Below are positions 23,115 through 35,789 of a stretch of DNA of 64,000 bases, in pieces (position 1 is the first letter of the stretch; each line of letters begins with the position of its first letter). The DNA comes from Papilionanthe hookeriana x Papilionanthe teres (Eukaryota; Streptophyta; Magnoliopsida; Asparagales; Orchidaceae): positions 107,154,022-107,218,021 of the forward strand of contig CM040428.1 of NCBI GenBank assembly GCA_022702705.1, read 5' to 3'. A program made the translations under genes and the position numbers. The notes under the pieces are model-generated. The model ran no database searches, had not been told where the DNA came from, and was given only the letters and a program-made list of their open reading frames with translations.

Positions 23115-23984
23115 TTACGGTTGAATCCTCTTAATAACATTTTGTCGGCTTCGAGTTCGCGGGCATCGATTTCCGAGTATGCTTAGCGTTCGAAGACTCA
23201 TTATATTGATTGATGCTCCTGGATCCACCAATACTGCGGAGAGTGTAAATTTTCCGATTATAGTCGAAATGTACAACGGTCGGTTGTGGTCTGCTGTCCC
23301 AAGTAGTAGGTCGTTGTCCGTGAAGGTAACACCTCGTTGTTCCTTTAACGAGCGAGCCTCATCTAAGGAATCTCCGGCCATTTGAGCTAAGCAAATTTCC
23401 GGATCAAGTAAGGCCTTGATCAGAGCTTCTCTCATCTCTTTTGATAAGATGAGAGCATCATAAATGCTCAGTTTGGCCGGTAGTTTCCTAAGATGGGCTA
23501 GCACGTTGTAGTCCACTTTGTTTTCATGTGTTTCGTTTTCTTCTCGAATGGGTATTTCTTCTGCCGGGGTTGGTTCTTCCTGAACAACCACACGCTTTCC
23601 TTTGTCCTTTGGACCCATTCTCGGAGGTAGAACTCTTCCACTTCTTAAGTTGACTTCGTAATTTCCTCCGAATCTATTGTTGAGCTCGCGGTGTCTCTTC
23701 TTGAATCGGAATGACGGGCTCTTCCGGATTAGCTTCGAGTACGAAGGCTCTAATTCTATTGTGACTGGAGCTCCTCGAAACTCGCAAATAGATTCGTTGC
23801 TTGTTGAACTCTCGTAGCCTCCTTGATGGATGTCTTCTTCATCATTGTGATCGTCGAGATTGTGTATGATTTGAGAATTGTTATTTGTATCGGAATCGAC
23901 GTCCGGATTATCGTTAGTTACGTAATCGTTAGAAACGATCAAAACGTAGCCAACGCCATCACCCTTATCATTATATGATCCCAC
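23115..23984 (-). pseudogene. Aspartic protease and preceding linker of element M
   Basis: An uninterrupted frame of 289 codons. The first half is an acidic, Asn/Asp-rich linker (NDNPDVDSDTNNNSQ). The second half holds RPLYISTIIGKFTLSAVLVD followed by PGAS, giving the protease active site as VDPGAS (codons at 23211-23228) instead of the usual DTGAS. This is the longest intact piece of the M polyprotein. The protease would cleave gag-pol. Confidence 0.85.
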
Positions 23985-24230
23985 CGAAGTGAGCGGATAA
24001 TCATACGAGTCGAGAGGTTCGAGGGATTTCTCCCCGAATCGGAAACAACTATCCTAGGATAAGCGGCCCCTAGTCCAGCCTTAGGAGCCTCGGTCCTCTC
24101 TTCTTCGTCGATTTTCTTCTTTTCTTCGATCGTCTCTGTTGAGGTGGTTCTTCATCGCAAGTGATAGTACCGGCTTAACGGGTTTCAAACTCCGAATTGA
24201 AGCTCGCACCGAAGCGGTTTGGATCTTTGT

Positions 24231-25716
24231 CTAAAATCTTTTCGAAGACCTCGTCCGAGCGGTAGTCCATCCATCGTCGGTCGTATAGGGATCCATCGGA
24301 ATGATGGGATCGATCGAGACAACATTGACGGAACCTCCTTTACGGGGTTCCTTCATGTACTCCTTCGGAATCGTTATATTCCCTTTCCGAAGGTTGTCAT
24401 TGAGCCAACTTTTGAAGGTAATGCAATCTTCTATTTTGTGCCCGAGCATCCGGTGGTAAGGGCAAAAGTTGGGATCACCTTTCTTGTTGACTTCCTCCGG
24501 TCTTTTAGGCTCGGCATGTGGAAATCCGGAGTCTTCATCGGACTTCGGAACATTTTCGGCACTCGCTTCATTCTTGAACGGATATTCTCTCGCTCAAAAG
24601 CTCCCTTAATGTACGTTGCGGACGAGGTGGTTGTTCATACTTGTTGAGATGAGTGATAGTCTGGTCGGGGTTCTTTAGTAATTACGTTGAGGTTCTTTGC
24701 GGTTGTTCGACGATATTTGTATCGGTTGCTTGCCTTTGTCAACTGCTGCAACGATCCGGATTTCTTTTCAAAAGTCTTTGCAGGCTTTTGCTTGTCCGTC
24801 TTGTCGGCGAAACTTAATTGCTTCGCCTCCTCTTGCAAGCTTCCGGCCTTGCTTAACAACTTCTCAAAAGTCTTAATAGTGAATCCCTTGAGGAGAAGTG
24901 CTTTATCGGGCCATGAATGCTTTTAAGCAAAATGCCGATTGTGTGTTGTTCTTGCGGTTGTGGTTCACACTTCATGCTTAAGTTCCTCCATCGAAGTATG
25001 TAATCCACCAAAGTTTCATTCGGCTTTTGTTTCTCTACCACTAAATCACCTATAGTGATGTGGTGCTGAGCTCCGGCGAATCGCTTGATGAAGAGGTTCT
25101 CTAGCTGCGAAAATGTTTTCAGCTGAACCATTTGGTAATTACGCATACCGGTCGAAGGCGATTCTGACGGACTGCGCGACGAAGCCGTCGGAAGAGTAAT
25201 GCATCGCTTCCGCCGGCATTGCAACAGCCGGCGCGAAAGTGTGCCACATCTTGTCGGGGGTTCCGGTTCCGTCGAAGGTCTTGAACGAGAGGTGGTACGA
25301 AGCCTTTCGGGTATTGGACGGCGTCGAATTCTTCGGGTAAGGTCTGCCGTCCGAATGGATGTCCCGCTCTTCGATTGTGCTAAGGCTTCTCGCTTTCTTT
25401 GTTCCACCAAGTTCTTGATATCCTTTTCGGGAATCATACTTTGTCTTGTATCCTTTTCGGTGATCATCCCCAGTTGACGGACGTAATTTCCTTTCCTCCG
25501 TCTACTGATGTGAATGACCTCGCGGGGGTGTCTCTCATGTGGTTGTACTTGACTCTGGAGAGTGGCTAGGGCTACAGCCATCTCTTCCATCCTTTTTGCC
25601 ATTTGAGCGATCGTGTCGTCTTTCTCTTGAAGCTGCCTCTTCATTACTTCCGGCTCCTCTCTTTCTGCGGCTGCAGGAGCACCTTGCGAAGTTGATGAAG
25701 CTCGTGTTTCTACCAT
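24231..25716 (-). pseudogene. gag: Gag of element M (nearly open)
   Basis: Starts MVETRASSTSQGAP at 25716, continues with a coiled-coil-like MKRQLQEKDDTIAQMAKRME, and reaches the retrotransposon-gag core, of which LENLFIKRFAGAQHHITIGD and LVDYILRWRNLSMKCEPQ are well kept. The middle is frameshifted at several CAG/CTG-like positions. The C-terminal zinc knuckle CPYHRMLGHKIEDC (24423-24464) is C-x2-H-x4-H-x4-C, the Tat-type variant of CCHC. It would form the capsid and bind RNA. Confidence 0.88.
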
Positions 25717-25719
25717 GTT

Positions 25720-27002
25720 GATTTCTGCGTATTCGTTGTTCATGAATTCCGATGAATCAATTTCGTCCCCGAACTTTTCTTCTCTTTCTTTTGCCGATCG
25801 TCGGATATCGGTTCTCGACTTTTCCATGGCATCTTCTAGCGGGGCTTTTCGTGTGTCTTCGTGGTTGTCGTGCGATAGGCTGCCGGGTCCCCTTCTCACG
25901 AGTCCCCTTCATCGCGGTAGCACTTTCTTCGGATTCGAGTCTCCTGGCGAGACTTTCTTTCTCGAGCTGCTTCGTTTCGATCTCAGCTGCCGGTAGTGGG
26001 ACGCCATACCATCCTTCTAACGGCGGAAGGTCTAGGACCGGATGGTGCGTCGGCCGAATGCTTTGGAAGGTGGTATCCTCCTGATCTGTAATCCGAGACG
26101 ACAACGGGCGGACTAGCCTTCATTCTTTTACTTGGCTTTTCGTCATGATGGCGGGCTCTACTCGGGGCCCAAGACGGGATTTGAGCGGCACCCGCCACAT
26201 CCTTCGTAGAATTTCGATACGGGGCGGTTTTCCTTCTTTGCTAACTTTTCTACCAAAGTTTGCGGTCGAGCAAACGGCGTAGTTCTAGTTCTTTTCTTGC
26301 GGCTATCGTTGTAATATGCGGGTCGTGGTAATGTGGCAGCAATCTTGCGAATATTTTCTTCATCTTCTGCGGCGGAGAGGGGATGAAACCTGCTTCCTCC
26401 CAAGAGTGGTATGTATTCGGGCGACGGTGTATATTACGGCGATGGTGTATATTACGGCGAGTGGTGTATATTCGGCGGTTCGGGATTTCCTCAGGAAAGC
26501 AATTTCGGCGGCTACGGCTTCTCCAGCGATCCTTCTACTTGTTTCTTCTTTGGGTCCTTGTCGGTGACGGAATCTTTGAAGCCGGACCCGATTTCGAAAA
26601 CGGAAGGTCTTACGGGAAGATGCTATACCCTCCACGGTAACGGGTCCATCATAATTCGGATTCCTTTCCCCTTTGATTTGGCAAAAGTCGGGGTAGGTGC
26701 GGAAACAACTAGACCGGCGGGGGTAGAGATAACGATCCTACATGGATATCGGTACTCCTCTTAGTCGAGATCCTTTGCGGAGGAGGGAATTCTTGGGTCG
26801 ATCTGAGGTCGAACTCGAGCGGCGGCTCTTCGGCTTCGGATACCTTGTTCATCGGTGCAAAGAGGGAGACGTCGGTGATCTTGACGTTTGTGTTTTCAAA
26901 TCCTTGTCCAAATCGGATGATTCCATTGTCGGGCGGCTCATCCTTATAGACGGCGAAGTCCGGTCCATTGGTGAAAGAGAAAATCGGTTTTGGGGCTTCC
27001 AT
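25720..27002 (-). pseudogene. Upstream ORF (N-terminal to gag) of element M
   Basis: Starts MEAPKPIFSFTNGPDFAVYK at 27002 and is open to 26709. It then continues through frameshifts: FHPLSAAEDEENIRKIAATL near 26390, KKRTRTTPFARP, and LARRLESEESATAMKGTREK near 25960. The last part (KAPLEDAMEKSRTDIR) runs in frame into gag. Total length is about 430 codons. Homologues sit at the same place in H and P. No domain is recognised. A clean ATG lies right after a splice-acceptor-like sequence in H (CTTCAG). In M it reads CCGCG, which would be lost or mis-called. Confidence 0.62.
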
Positions 27003-27508
27003 TTCGCGGGGTAGATTACGGTTGTCGGTCCCGAGTTATGCTTCTTTTCTTTAGGACGAAAAGAAAGGAATTGAAAAGAGTCCGAACTTATTCTTGTTCA
27101 TGTATTTATAAGAAAGAAACACTTATTAAAAGAATCACTTATTAGAGGGTTTGTTTATTTAGAACGGAGTGTTCAAAGGTGTAGAGAAGGTAAGGAATCT
27201 GAATCGGAGTTGGAAAGGAAAAGAAAGTCTTATGCAAGACCTCTCGACTCGAAGGATCACTCCTAAACTAACACCTATTGGGGGTCCACCCCACCTCAGA
27301 AATGAGGTAAAAGGATCTCGGAACCTCTCTGTTTAGGGGTGTCTAAACAGTGGCTCCTAGATCCGAGGGAATGTTGGTTATACTTGTTCAAGGTAGAAAT
27401 GAACATAGTATCCCAACGGAAAGAAGGGTAGTTTGATCCATAAGGGACATGGATGCACTACCGATTTTTGAAAGCAGAATTATTTGATTAAAATGGAGAG
27501 AGGAATTG

Positions 27509-27526
27509 TCCCCAGCGGAGTCGCCA
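27509..27526 (-). promoter_or_regulatory. Primer binding site of element M
   Basis: Minus strand TGGCGACTCCGCTGGGGA lies five bases inside the 5' LTR end. TGGCGACTCCG is complementary to a tRNA ending CGGAGTCG-CCA, fitting a tRNA-Arg acceptor stem. It is the best-kept of the three primer sites in the window. Confidence 0.8.
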
Positions 27527-27945
27527 GAAGTTGTCGGCATATTTTTAGGTTGTGTTGTATTTTTTTAAAAGGGGTCGCCTACAGAAGTTGTCGGCGAATT
27601 TTAAATTTAATTTAAATAAGTAATTTGAAAAGTAGTTTTTGATTTTGAAAATAATTTTAAATTTGAAGATTTTAAGATATGAAATCGAAACCGATCTCAC
27701 ATCCCGAATAGTTTATATAAACGAGCACCGCATCACAAACCGTGTATCTATCCCTAAGGATAGACACACGCTTGATGGTGGGGCTCGGTTAAATAAACTA
27801 GAAGATTTGTGACATCCGTTTGGTGCACGAACCAATTTTATAAGCCGACAAATTCCCAGCTTAATATGAAAACATTAAACGGGGTTTATATTACCAGGTT
27901 CTTTAAAATTCCCTATAAGGGCAAGCCCACTATAGTTAATTACAT

Positions 27946-27969
27946 CTTAAGTGACGGGAATCACCTAAG
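27946..27969 (-). other. RNA-type hairpin in M 5' LTR
   Basis: CTTAGGTGA-TTCCCG-TCACTTAAG on the element strand: a 9-bp stem with one G-U pair that pairs only as sense RNA. Identical in P (40616-40639). Confidence 0.5.
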
Positions 27970-29638
27970 AAAACTCTCGATAATAATCAATAATTCGCTC
28001 TCGAGAATTTGAAAGTTTAAGGTTTTCGAAAGGATTGAATTTTGGAAATCTCGATAGGGAATGGATCAAGTTTGGAACATTTTATTTTAAGAATTCAAAG
28101 GAAGAAAAGTAGGAGAAATTACGGATTCGAAGTGAACTTCGATAATCTCCGACTATCCTATTGTTTGGCTTGGATTTAGGAAAGTCCTAATGTTTATTTA
28201 ATGCTTTAATCTTGCCAATTTTAATTAATTAGGGCTTATATTTATATGATAGAATCATACGAAATAGCACGGAAGATATGAGGGTTTACGTCGTATCGGA
28301 CGACTACCTCGGAATCCTAAGACCGGTTAGGGCTTAATTTGCAATGCAAATGCCTAACGAAGAGTTGAGGATTTATGTTGCACTAGGCAAACTACCTCGA
28401 AGTCCTATGGCTTTGTTGTTTAATTCTAAGAATGGTTTTGTGCGATGTAGATTCAAGTTTTGCTGATGACGATGGCCGTGCTTGCCCACCATGCTTCGAG
28501 CTCCTTGTTGTTGCGAGAGGTTTAGTTTTAGAAATCATAAATCGGGGGATGAGAAAAGTGTTTTGGTTTAAAGAAGTCTTAATCTCCAAGTGTTTTTTGT
28601 GTTTTAATTAAAACAAATCTTAAAGTTGATTATAACGACACTAGGTTAAGATCCCACGGTTCCATCCTTCGGCATCATTATTTTTATCGGATTCACTTAG
28701 TCCAGGATGAATTTGCTAAACTCAATTGAATGAGTTCCACACTTTCATTTAGACCGTGGCAAATCCCGTTAGCAACACGTAGGTTACATCATCCGAGGTA
28801 TTCCCGATCATCCAACTAGACGTTTTAATTTAGTTGTAGTTGTAGTTTTGTGTTCTGTTTGTGATTAAATTTTGAGTTGTTTTATATTTTGAATGTTGTG
28901 GCGGTGAATTTTATCTTGTGGTGTCTTTTAATTTAGTTATGGGTTTCGAGTTTTGGTTTCTATCCTAAAGGTGTAGGTTTTCATGCAGTTGTTGTTTATC
29001 ATGCAAGAAAAGTAAGTGCGATGCGATTAAATAAATTGCGATAAGGTAAATTGCAATAAAATAAAAGCGTACTCGGAGGGTCTTCCCGTCATTCAAGCTG
29101 CACTTAAAACATGATTAGAACATTTAAGCAAGTTCCTAGGTAAAGCTAAGGTAAGGGTTATGGTTTTCTACCAAATTCCTAATCACATAGCTAGTCATTT
29201 CTTATGACGTCTAGGTTCCTTGTGTTTTGGTCCGAAGACGATTTTCTTCATCGAGGAACAATTAAGTTCGGTTGTTCTTATAAATATCCTATCATATTGA
29301 GGAAGTGATTAAGAAGAATCTTAAACATCTTTTCGATATTTCTAGGATTGTTTGAAGTCGAAATGAATTTAATCATGTAAATGAATCGATCGTCAGAGGT
29401 TTTCGAGTTTTGTTAACTTGCTCGAGTGAACTTAGGACATTTGAATATCCTTATGAGTGAAATGACATTTCATTTAATACTCCATTTAGGAGTTATAATA
29501 GTAAAAGCTCCTAAGGGCGAAATGATATTTAATGATTTGTGATTCAAATTTAATTTCAAATTAATGATTTAAGTTTGGAATAGTGTTCAAGTTATTTTAG
29601 ATTTATTTTTGAATTCTTTATGTCTTAGGTGATGTTAT

Positions 29639-29862
29639 TTAATTCAACTTAATTTAATTTAATTTGATTTAATTTAATTTAATTTAATTTAATTCAATTT
29701 AGTTTGATTTGATGTTATATTAGATTAATTTGATTTAATTTAATTTTTTTTATTTAATTTAATTTGATTTAATTTAATTTAATTTAATTTAATTTTTAAT
29801 TTAATTTAATTTAATTTAATTTTTAATTTGATTTAATTTGATTTAATTTAATCTTTCATTTT
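29639..29862. repeat. (TTTAA)-type microsatellite array in M right LTR
   Basis: Same array as 9491-9715, with the same interruptions, showing that the two M LTRs come from one reverse-transcription event. Confidence 0.85.
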
Positions 29863-31674
29863 AATTTTAATTAAAATTTTAAAAGAATTCGATAACTTAA
29901 TTTTAGTTTAATGATTAAGTCTTTTAATGTTTTAAATTTGAATCATTATTTTAATTAAGAATTAAATATTAATGAAATGATTAATTTAGGGATTTTTTAA
30001 ATTAAAGAATAAATCTCTTCCTAATAATGTCCTTATTTTAATAATTCCCATTTTATCATTCCTCCAAATTTAATCAATTATTTAATTAAGGTTTATTTCA
30101 ATTATTTTAAATTGTTTAATGGGTTTCTACCCTTTGATTATTAAATTTCAATCATCCAAATCAGATTAGGATCAAATATTTTACTTATTAATTTTATTAA
30201 GCCTAAAGTTTTAATTAAAGGGGTTAAGATTTTAATTACCATTTTGCCCTTGAGCTTAATAATTTCATAACTCACTAAATTGAGCTCAAATGAACTTGAA
30301 ATTTTTATGTGACTTCACCCATATGTCAATAAAGACATGAGAGGAGAAAATGTGATTTTTCTGTATTTAATTTATTTATATAATTATTTTTGGTAGAAAA
30401 TAAAGATTTCCAAGGAAAATTTAATAACATGACCAAGGGAAAGTTTCTGTCCTTAAGAAAATTAGGGAACATTCCTAATGACCAGAGGACCACTTGGACC
30501 AATTTTGGTGATTTTTTGAATTATATTGTATTTATTAGAATTATTTTAAGTTTTGGAGTATTAATTAATTTAAAAACAGAATATAAGTTGAAAAATGAAT
30601 TTTATAATTTTAAAAAATCTCTCTGATATCAAGGATTCTAGAGAACTAAATTTTACAATTTTCTGATTTTTCTTTGATTTATTATAATTATTTTAGTGAA
30701 AATGCTAGAAAATACATTTTTTTTTAATTTTAAAATTACCCTAGAGCTTTAAAAATTAATATCTCACCAAATAGACCTAAGAAAAATATGGGGTTTATTC
30801 CTAAGTGATTAAGATTCAAAATGTGACATTTTGGTGAATTTTATTATTTTTGTGATTTTTATTATTTTTTAATTATTAAAAATATTAAAATAATATTAAA
30901 AATCAACTTTTTTAGAAAATTGAAATTTTAATTTTCTTAAATTCCCCTGATATCAGAGAGGCTCCAAAACCAATTTGGTGAATTTTTGAAAGATATTTTG
31001 AAAGTTATGAATTTTTAAAGTTTAAAATGACTAAGTGGCTTAATCAACCCAATTAATAGGGCTAACCAAGTCCAATTGACCTCAAATTTTTATGGTAGGT
31101 TCGTCTGATCCTAAAGGTCAGTGGAGAATTGATTTCAAGTCAATTTGATGTATGGCTAGCTCTAATTAATTAGAGGCCTATTTTGAGTGTTTAAGCCGAT
31201 TAGGGTTGTACGAAATGAACTAACTCAAAACCTATTTTTCCTAGGGTTCTACTGAGTCATAAGGAACATCACCAAATTTTCCTAGAATTTATTTCACAAT
31301 ATGCTAATTATTGGAATTAAAATACTCAAAACAATGACATGAATTTGAAAAATCAATAACTTTTTACAGAGATGGCCTCTGACCTTGGAAAATTTAGAGA
31401 ATGTCCCCAAGTTCAGAGGCTTCAAAAGCCCTATGGTCTCATGCCATGGTGAATTGTATGCATGCATGGAGAATTAAATGTATGCAGAGAGTAAATAATT
31501 AATTAAAAATAAAATACTGGACAAAATTAATTAATTTCTTTTCCACATTATTCTCCTCCGTTCACTGAGCAAGAGGGTATTTTTATTTTATTTTTGTGAT
31601 TTTTCTACACAAAGATATGGATTTTTAAAGTTACGGCGATTAAATAAATAGAAAAATAGCTTATTTTCCTACTT

Positions 31675-32870
31675 ATCCACGCGGCGCCGGCGAGAACCTC
31701 GGCGACTCCGAAGGGATACGTGTCTCGGCCGGGATTGGGCGCCGCCATCCCGAGTCGGCCGTCCGGGGCCCGGCTCGTATCGTTCCGTCTCCTCATCCGG
31801 CGCGATCCCGGCCATCCGTGCGCGCGTGTATTAAATGGACGACATCCGTTCATCGTCCATGGCCGGTGCGATCCCGTGGCCGTTCACACTCCAACCACTA
31901 AGAACTCACTCGATTCTCGATGGATTTTCGTGTTCTTATGCTCTATGGATTCGTCTTGAAGAGACGAACACATCCATACTGGTAAACATGCATTGAAATT
32001 AAAGCATTTGAAATGGAGAATCTCCAGAAGCTCGGGATGAAGAATTAGCTCATACCTTTGCTCAAAGAAGTGTGGCTTCGATCTGAGAGTTGTTGCACCT
32101 TCGATTGGGTCCTAGCAAGCTCCAGATGAAGTCTCCGGTGCAGTGAATTGTCTAGGTTGGACTTCGACCACGGCCGATCACAAAGCTTGGAGGCTGGAGC
32201 AGCCAGGTGGCTCGGAGATGGGGCTTTTCTTGGTGGACACCTTCCCTTGGTACGAGTGAAGGTGTAGGACCAATCGATTTGATGATTGGTCCACTGTGGA
32301 GAAGTGTCCTGGTTTTGGGCTTGGATTTCAACTGCGAAATTGAGCTCACGAGAGAAGAAATGGTAGGGGGATTTCGGTGGGGATCAAGTGCTCTGTGTAT
32401 GGGGAGTAGTACTGGAACAATTTTGGCGAGTTTCCTTAAGGTTTGTTTCGGCACCTCTTCATGGCCGAGAGGGGTGGAGTTTAAATAGGAGAGGGTGGAG
32501 GGCCTCCCGGGGGAGTTAGGGCTTGGGATCGAGCTGCTACGGTGAGGAGAAGAACGGCCATGGTGACCACTAGGCATGGGGCGGCTCGGCGAGGGAGAAT
32601 TTCAATGTTGGCTCACTCCCGAGGTCTCGGGCATGGCGTTTTCCGCGGCCCGGGTGGCGGCCGGCCGAGCATGGGTCACCCTCGAGGTCGGGTGGGTCGA
32701 GGCTGGAGGCTTGTGCGATCAGTTAGCATTGGCCATGTGTAAAGGGTTTGATTTAGATGGAATGGGGGCATGGCTAAATTTGGACCTAAATGGGTCAACC
32801 CACCCATTTGGGCTAGGTGCACCACCCGAGGCCGGTTTTGGCTGAGGGAAAAGTGACTTGGCTCGGCATA
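31675..32870 (-). promoter_or_regulatory. GC-rich promoter/leader block of the M 5' LTR
   Basis: Counterpart of 35790-36820 in P. It contains a TATA-like CTATTTAAAC on the minus strand (near 32479-32488) and the donor-like GCAAAGGTATGAG (near 32050-32062). The GGCGCCGCGTGG core lies at the left edge (near 31680). Promoter function is inferred. Confidence 0.42.
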
Positions 32871-33612
32871 ATCGGTAGGGTCGAGTCACCATCCAAGCAC
32901 GATTAGGCATAAGCATGGTTAAGGGGAATCATGGGAGTGGTTAATCACCTTTAGGAATTAAGGAAAGAATCTCCTCCTTTTGCCCAAAATGGCATGGTGA
33001 CATGTAAAGAGGCTCTCATGGCTTGCATATGGCTTGTGCATGGCTTCATGGCTCCATTTGGCTTGGGAAAAGTCGAGTCGATTTCATGAAAATGGATTTT
33101 AGGAATATTTGGTATTTTTGGGTAATTTGGCATAATGCTTGATTTAGATTTATTTGATGATGGAATTGGAACTTAGGGAATGATTTTGATCAAATGGATG
33201 ACAAATGAAAATGTCATATGGGCTTTAGAATCAATTTTGGGCTCATTGAAATGGTTTTAGATGGGCTTTTAAATGGTTTAGGAAAGTGGGCTTTTGAATT
33301 TTAAAATGGATCTTGGGATGAAATTTTGGTAAAGGCTTGGGCCAAATAATTGTTGGGTTTGGTTTAGGGATGTGTCATGAGTGTTTGAAACAAATTTGAG
33401 GTGATTTGGGTTTGAATTGGGTTGGATATGGGCCTTTTTGGTAAAGAGGCTAAGGTGGGCCAAAATGGGCTACCATGGGCCAAAGTTGGGCTAGAGTTGA
33501 AGTTGATGTAAAATTAATGTTGGGAAATGTTTATGGGAGTATTTCAAAGAGGTTTTAGCTTTGATGGGTTTTGATTTTGGGGTTTGGGCTCATTTGGGTT
33601 AGGTTTGGGTTT

Positions 33613-33617
33613 AGGCC
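33613..33617. other. Target-site duplication of element P (left copy)
   Basis: AGGCC before the LTR start TGTTGACC, repeated at 61187-61191 after the LTR end GCCGACA. The uninterrupted site AGGCC is visible in the left M LTR near 13463. Confidence 0.95.
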
Positions 33618-33621
33618 TGTT

Positions 33622-33642
33622 GACCTCATTTTTGATGAGGTC
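33622..33642. repeat. Palindrome at the LTR start of P
   Basis: GACCTCAT-TTTTG-ATGAGGTC, a perfect 8-bp inverted repeat four bases inside the LTR, present in all M and P LTR ends (for example 14681-14701 and 62407-62427). Confidence 0.75.
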
Positions 33643-34129
33643 TTCTCTTCTTCTCTTTAGTACTTAGGATCTAGCCTTAGGCTTTTCCTTTGACTATCTT
33701 AGAGGACTAGAATTGGGATCCACCTTTTAGAAATTCAAACCACTTCTTAACTCCCTGCAAACTCCACAAACTTGACTATAGACCCCTAATCACCTAGAGG
33801 GTTGAAATCGAATGTGGAAGTTTAAAGGATGAGTTCTATAGGACTCTTTGGCCTTAGGACCGCTTACTGGGTGGCTGAGTGCAGTGAAAGGGCTGACTTA
33901 CACATACACTACACCTATGCACTACACTTTCACACACCTCCTAAAACACACCCTTACCTAACTTGACTTCACGACTCATGTAGGTGATTCACATGGATGG
34001 TCCTTAACCCCAAGCCTGCGGTAAGAGGGTTAGGAACAACATGGTGAATGCCTCAAATGAGTCCCTTCATGGCTCATGTGGGTTTGATATGGCTTCATGG
34101 CTCAACAAAAATGATTTCATTCCACTTAC

Positions 34130-35460
34130 ATCCACCCGATCTTCGATTTTCCAAATTTTCGATTTTGACCCCGGGACCCTACACCCAGCAACTCTACCAA
34201 ATGCACTCGAAACTACCCGAATTTCTCAAAAATTCCCAAATTACCCAAAATTCTCCAAAATCAATCCCAAACATTCCCACATCACTCAAACTGATCATCC
34301 ATATCCAAAAATATCAAAAATCCCAAAATACCCCCCAATACCTTCCAAATACCCAAAATACCCCTTTTGACCCAAAAATCCAAAAATTCAGAAAATTCCC
34401 AGAAAATTCCAGAAAATCCCAAATATTCCCAATTTCATTTTGTCCAACTACACCATGGGCCAATTTTGTCAATTTACCCCACTTTTGTCAAAACCCCCAA
34501 TTTGACCCATTTTAACCCAAAGTAAACCCAATGTCAAACCAAATCTACCCAATTGATCCCAATTCTGGTCCAATTCAATTCTAAACTTCAATTCAACATC
34601 CCCAACACCAATCTAGACCAAATACAAGCCCAATTTGATTGGCATTAGGATCCAATTTCACTTTTGGCCTTAAAGCCCGATTTGGACCTATGACCCAAAC
34701 CTAACCCAAACTCACCCAATTCAACTCCAATTAACCCCAAATCTTTTCTAAACCTTTCTTAACATCCCCATAAACAAAACACTAACATGATTTGCCCAAA
34801 ACTTTGATCCGAACCCTACTCAAGTTCAACCCAAAGCTAAAAGGCCCAATTTTGACCTAAACCCAGAACCTAGCCCGAATGAGCCCAAATCCCAAAATCA
34901 AAACCCAACCAAAGCCAAAACCTCTTTGAAACACTCCCATAAACATTTCCCAACATTAATTTTACATCAATTTCAACCCTAGCCCAACATTGGCCCATGG
35001 TAGCCCATTTTGGCCCACCTTAACCTCTTTACCAAAAAGGCACGTATCCAACCAATTCAAACTCAAACCACCTCAAATTTGTTTCAAACCTCTCATGAAA
35101 CATCCCTAAACCAAACTCAACAATTATTTGGCCCAAGCCTTTATCAAAATTTCATCCCAAAATCCATTTTAAAATTCAAAAGCCCACTTTCCTAAACCAT
35201 TTAAAAGCCCATCTAAAACCATTTCAATAAGCCCAAAATCTACCCCAAAGCCCACATGACATTTCCATTTGCCATCCACTTAATCAAAGCCATTACCTAA
35301 GTCCTAAATCCATCATCAAATCATTCCAAATCAAGTTCCATACAAATTTCCATCAAATTACCAAAAAATTCCTAAAATCCATTTTCATGAAATTGACGAA
35401 GCTTTCCCAAAGCCAAAAGTGAGCCATGAAGCCATGCATGAGCCACATGTGAGCCATGAG
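34130..35460 (+). repeat. G-poor, C/A-rich tract in P 5' LTR
   Basis: About 1.3 kb in which the element strand is dominated by CCCAAAAT and AATTCCC words with scarce G. The same tract is at 54270-55590 and, reversed, at 12940-14170 and 61192-61930. No gene. Confidence 0.75.
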
Positions 35461-35789
35461 AGCCTTGGACACTCCACCATGCCATATTGGGTAGGAAGGA
35501 GGGCCCCTTTCCTTAATCCCTAAAGCTCATTAGCCTTAATCATGATTCACCTAAACCTAAATTTAATCCAGAATATATTTGGATGGAGACTTCTCCATGC
35601 CAAACCAGGTGATCCATTTGATCCCCCACGGCACCAAGGCCACCTTGAAGGGTGCACCAAGCCCAAATGGGTGAGTTGACCCATTTAGACCCAAAACTAG
35701 CCATGCCCCATTCTACTTTGGATCAAAGCCTTTACACTTGGCCATTGCCGATTGCTTGCACTAAACACTCGACCACGACCCACCCGACC

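Larger units (their letters stand above)
27532..33617 (-). mobile_element. Element M: 5' LTR, first part (interrupted by element P)
   Basis: Runs from the TGTCGGCAT terminus to the P insertion point. It matches 7392-13465 throughout. The LTR continues at 61192-62430. Together the two parts measure about 7325 bp against 7313 bp for the left LTR. As the 5' LTR of M it carried the promoter, but P now separates the LTR's 5'-terminal 1.2 kb (transcription-upstream side) from the rest. Confidence 0.93.

Noticed and set aside
27532..33617. Solo LTR or third independent element at 27532-33617
   Set aside because: It lacks its terminal 1.2 kb, which is found at 61192-62430 beyond element P with a matching duplication. 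It is the 5' LTR of M.
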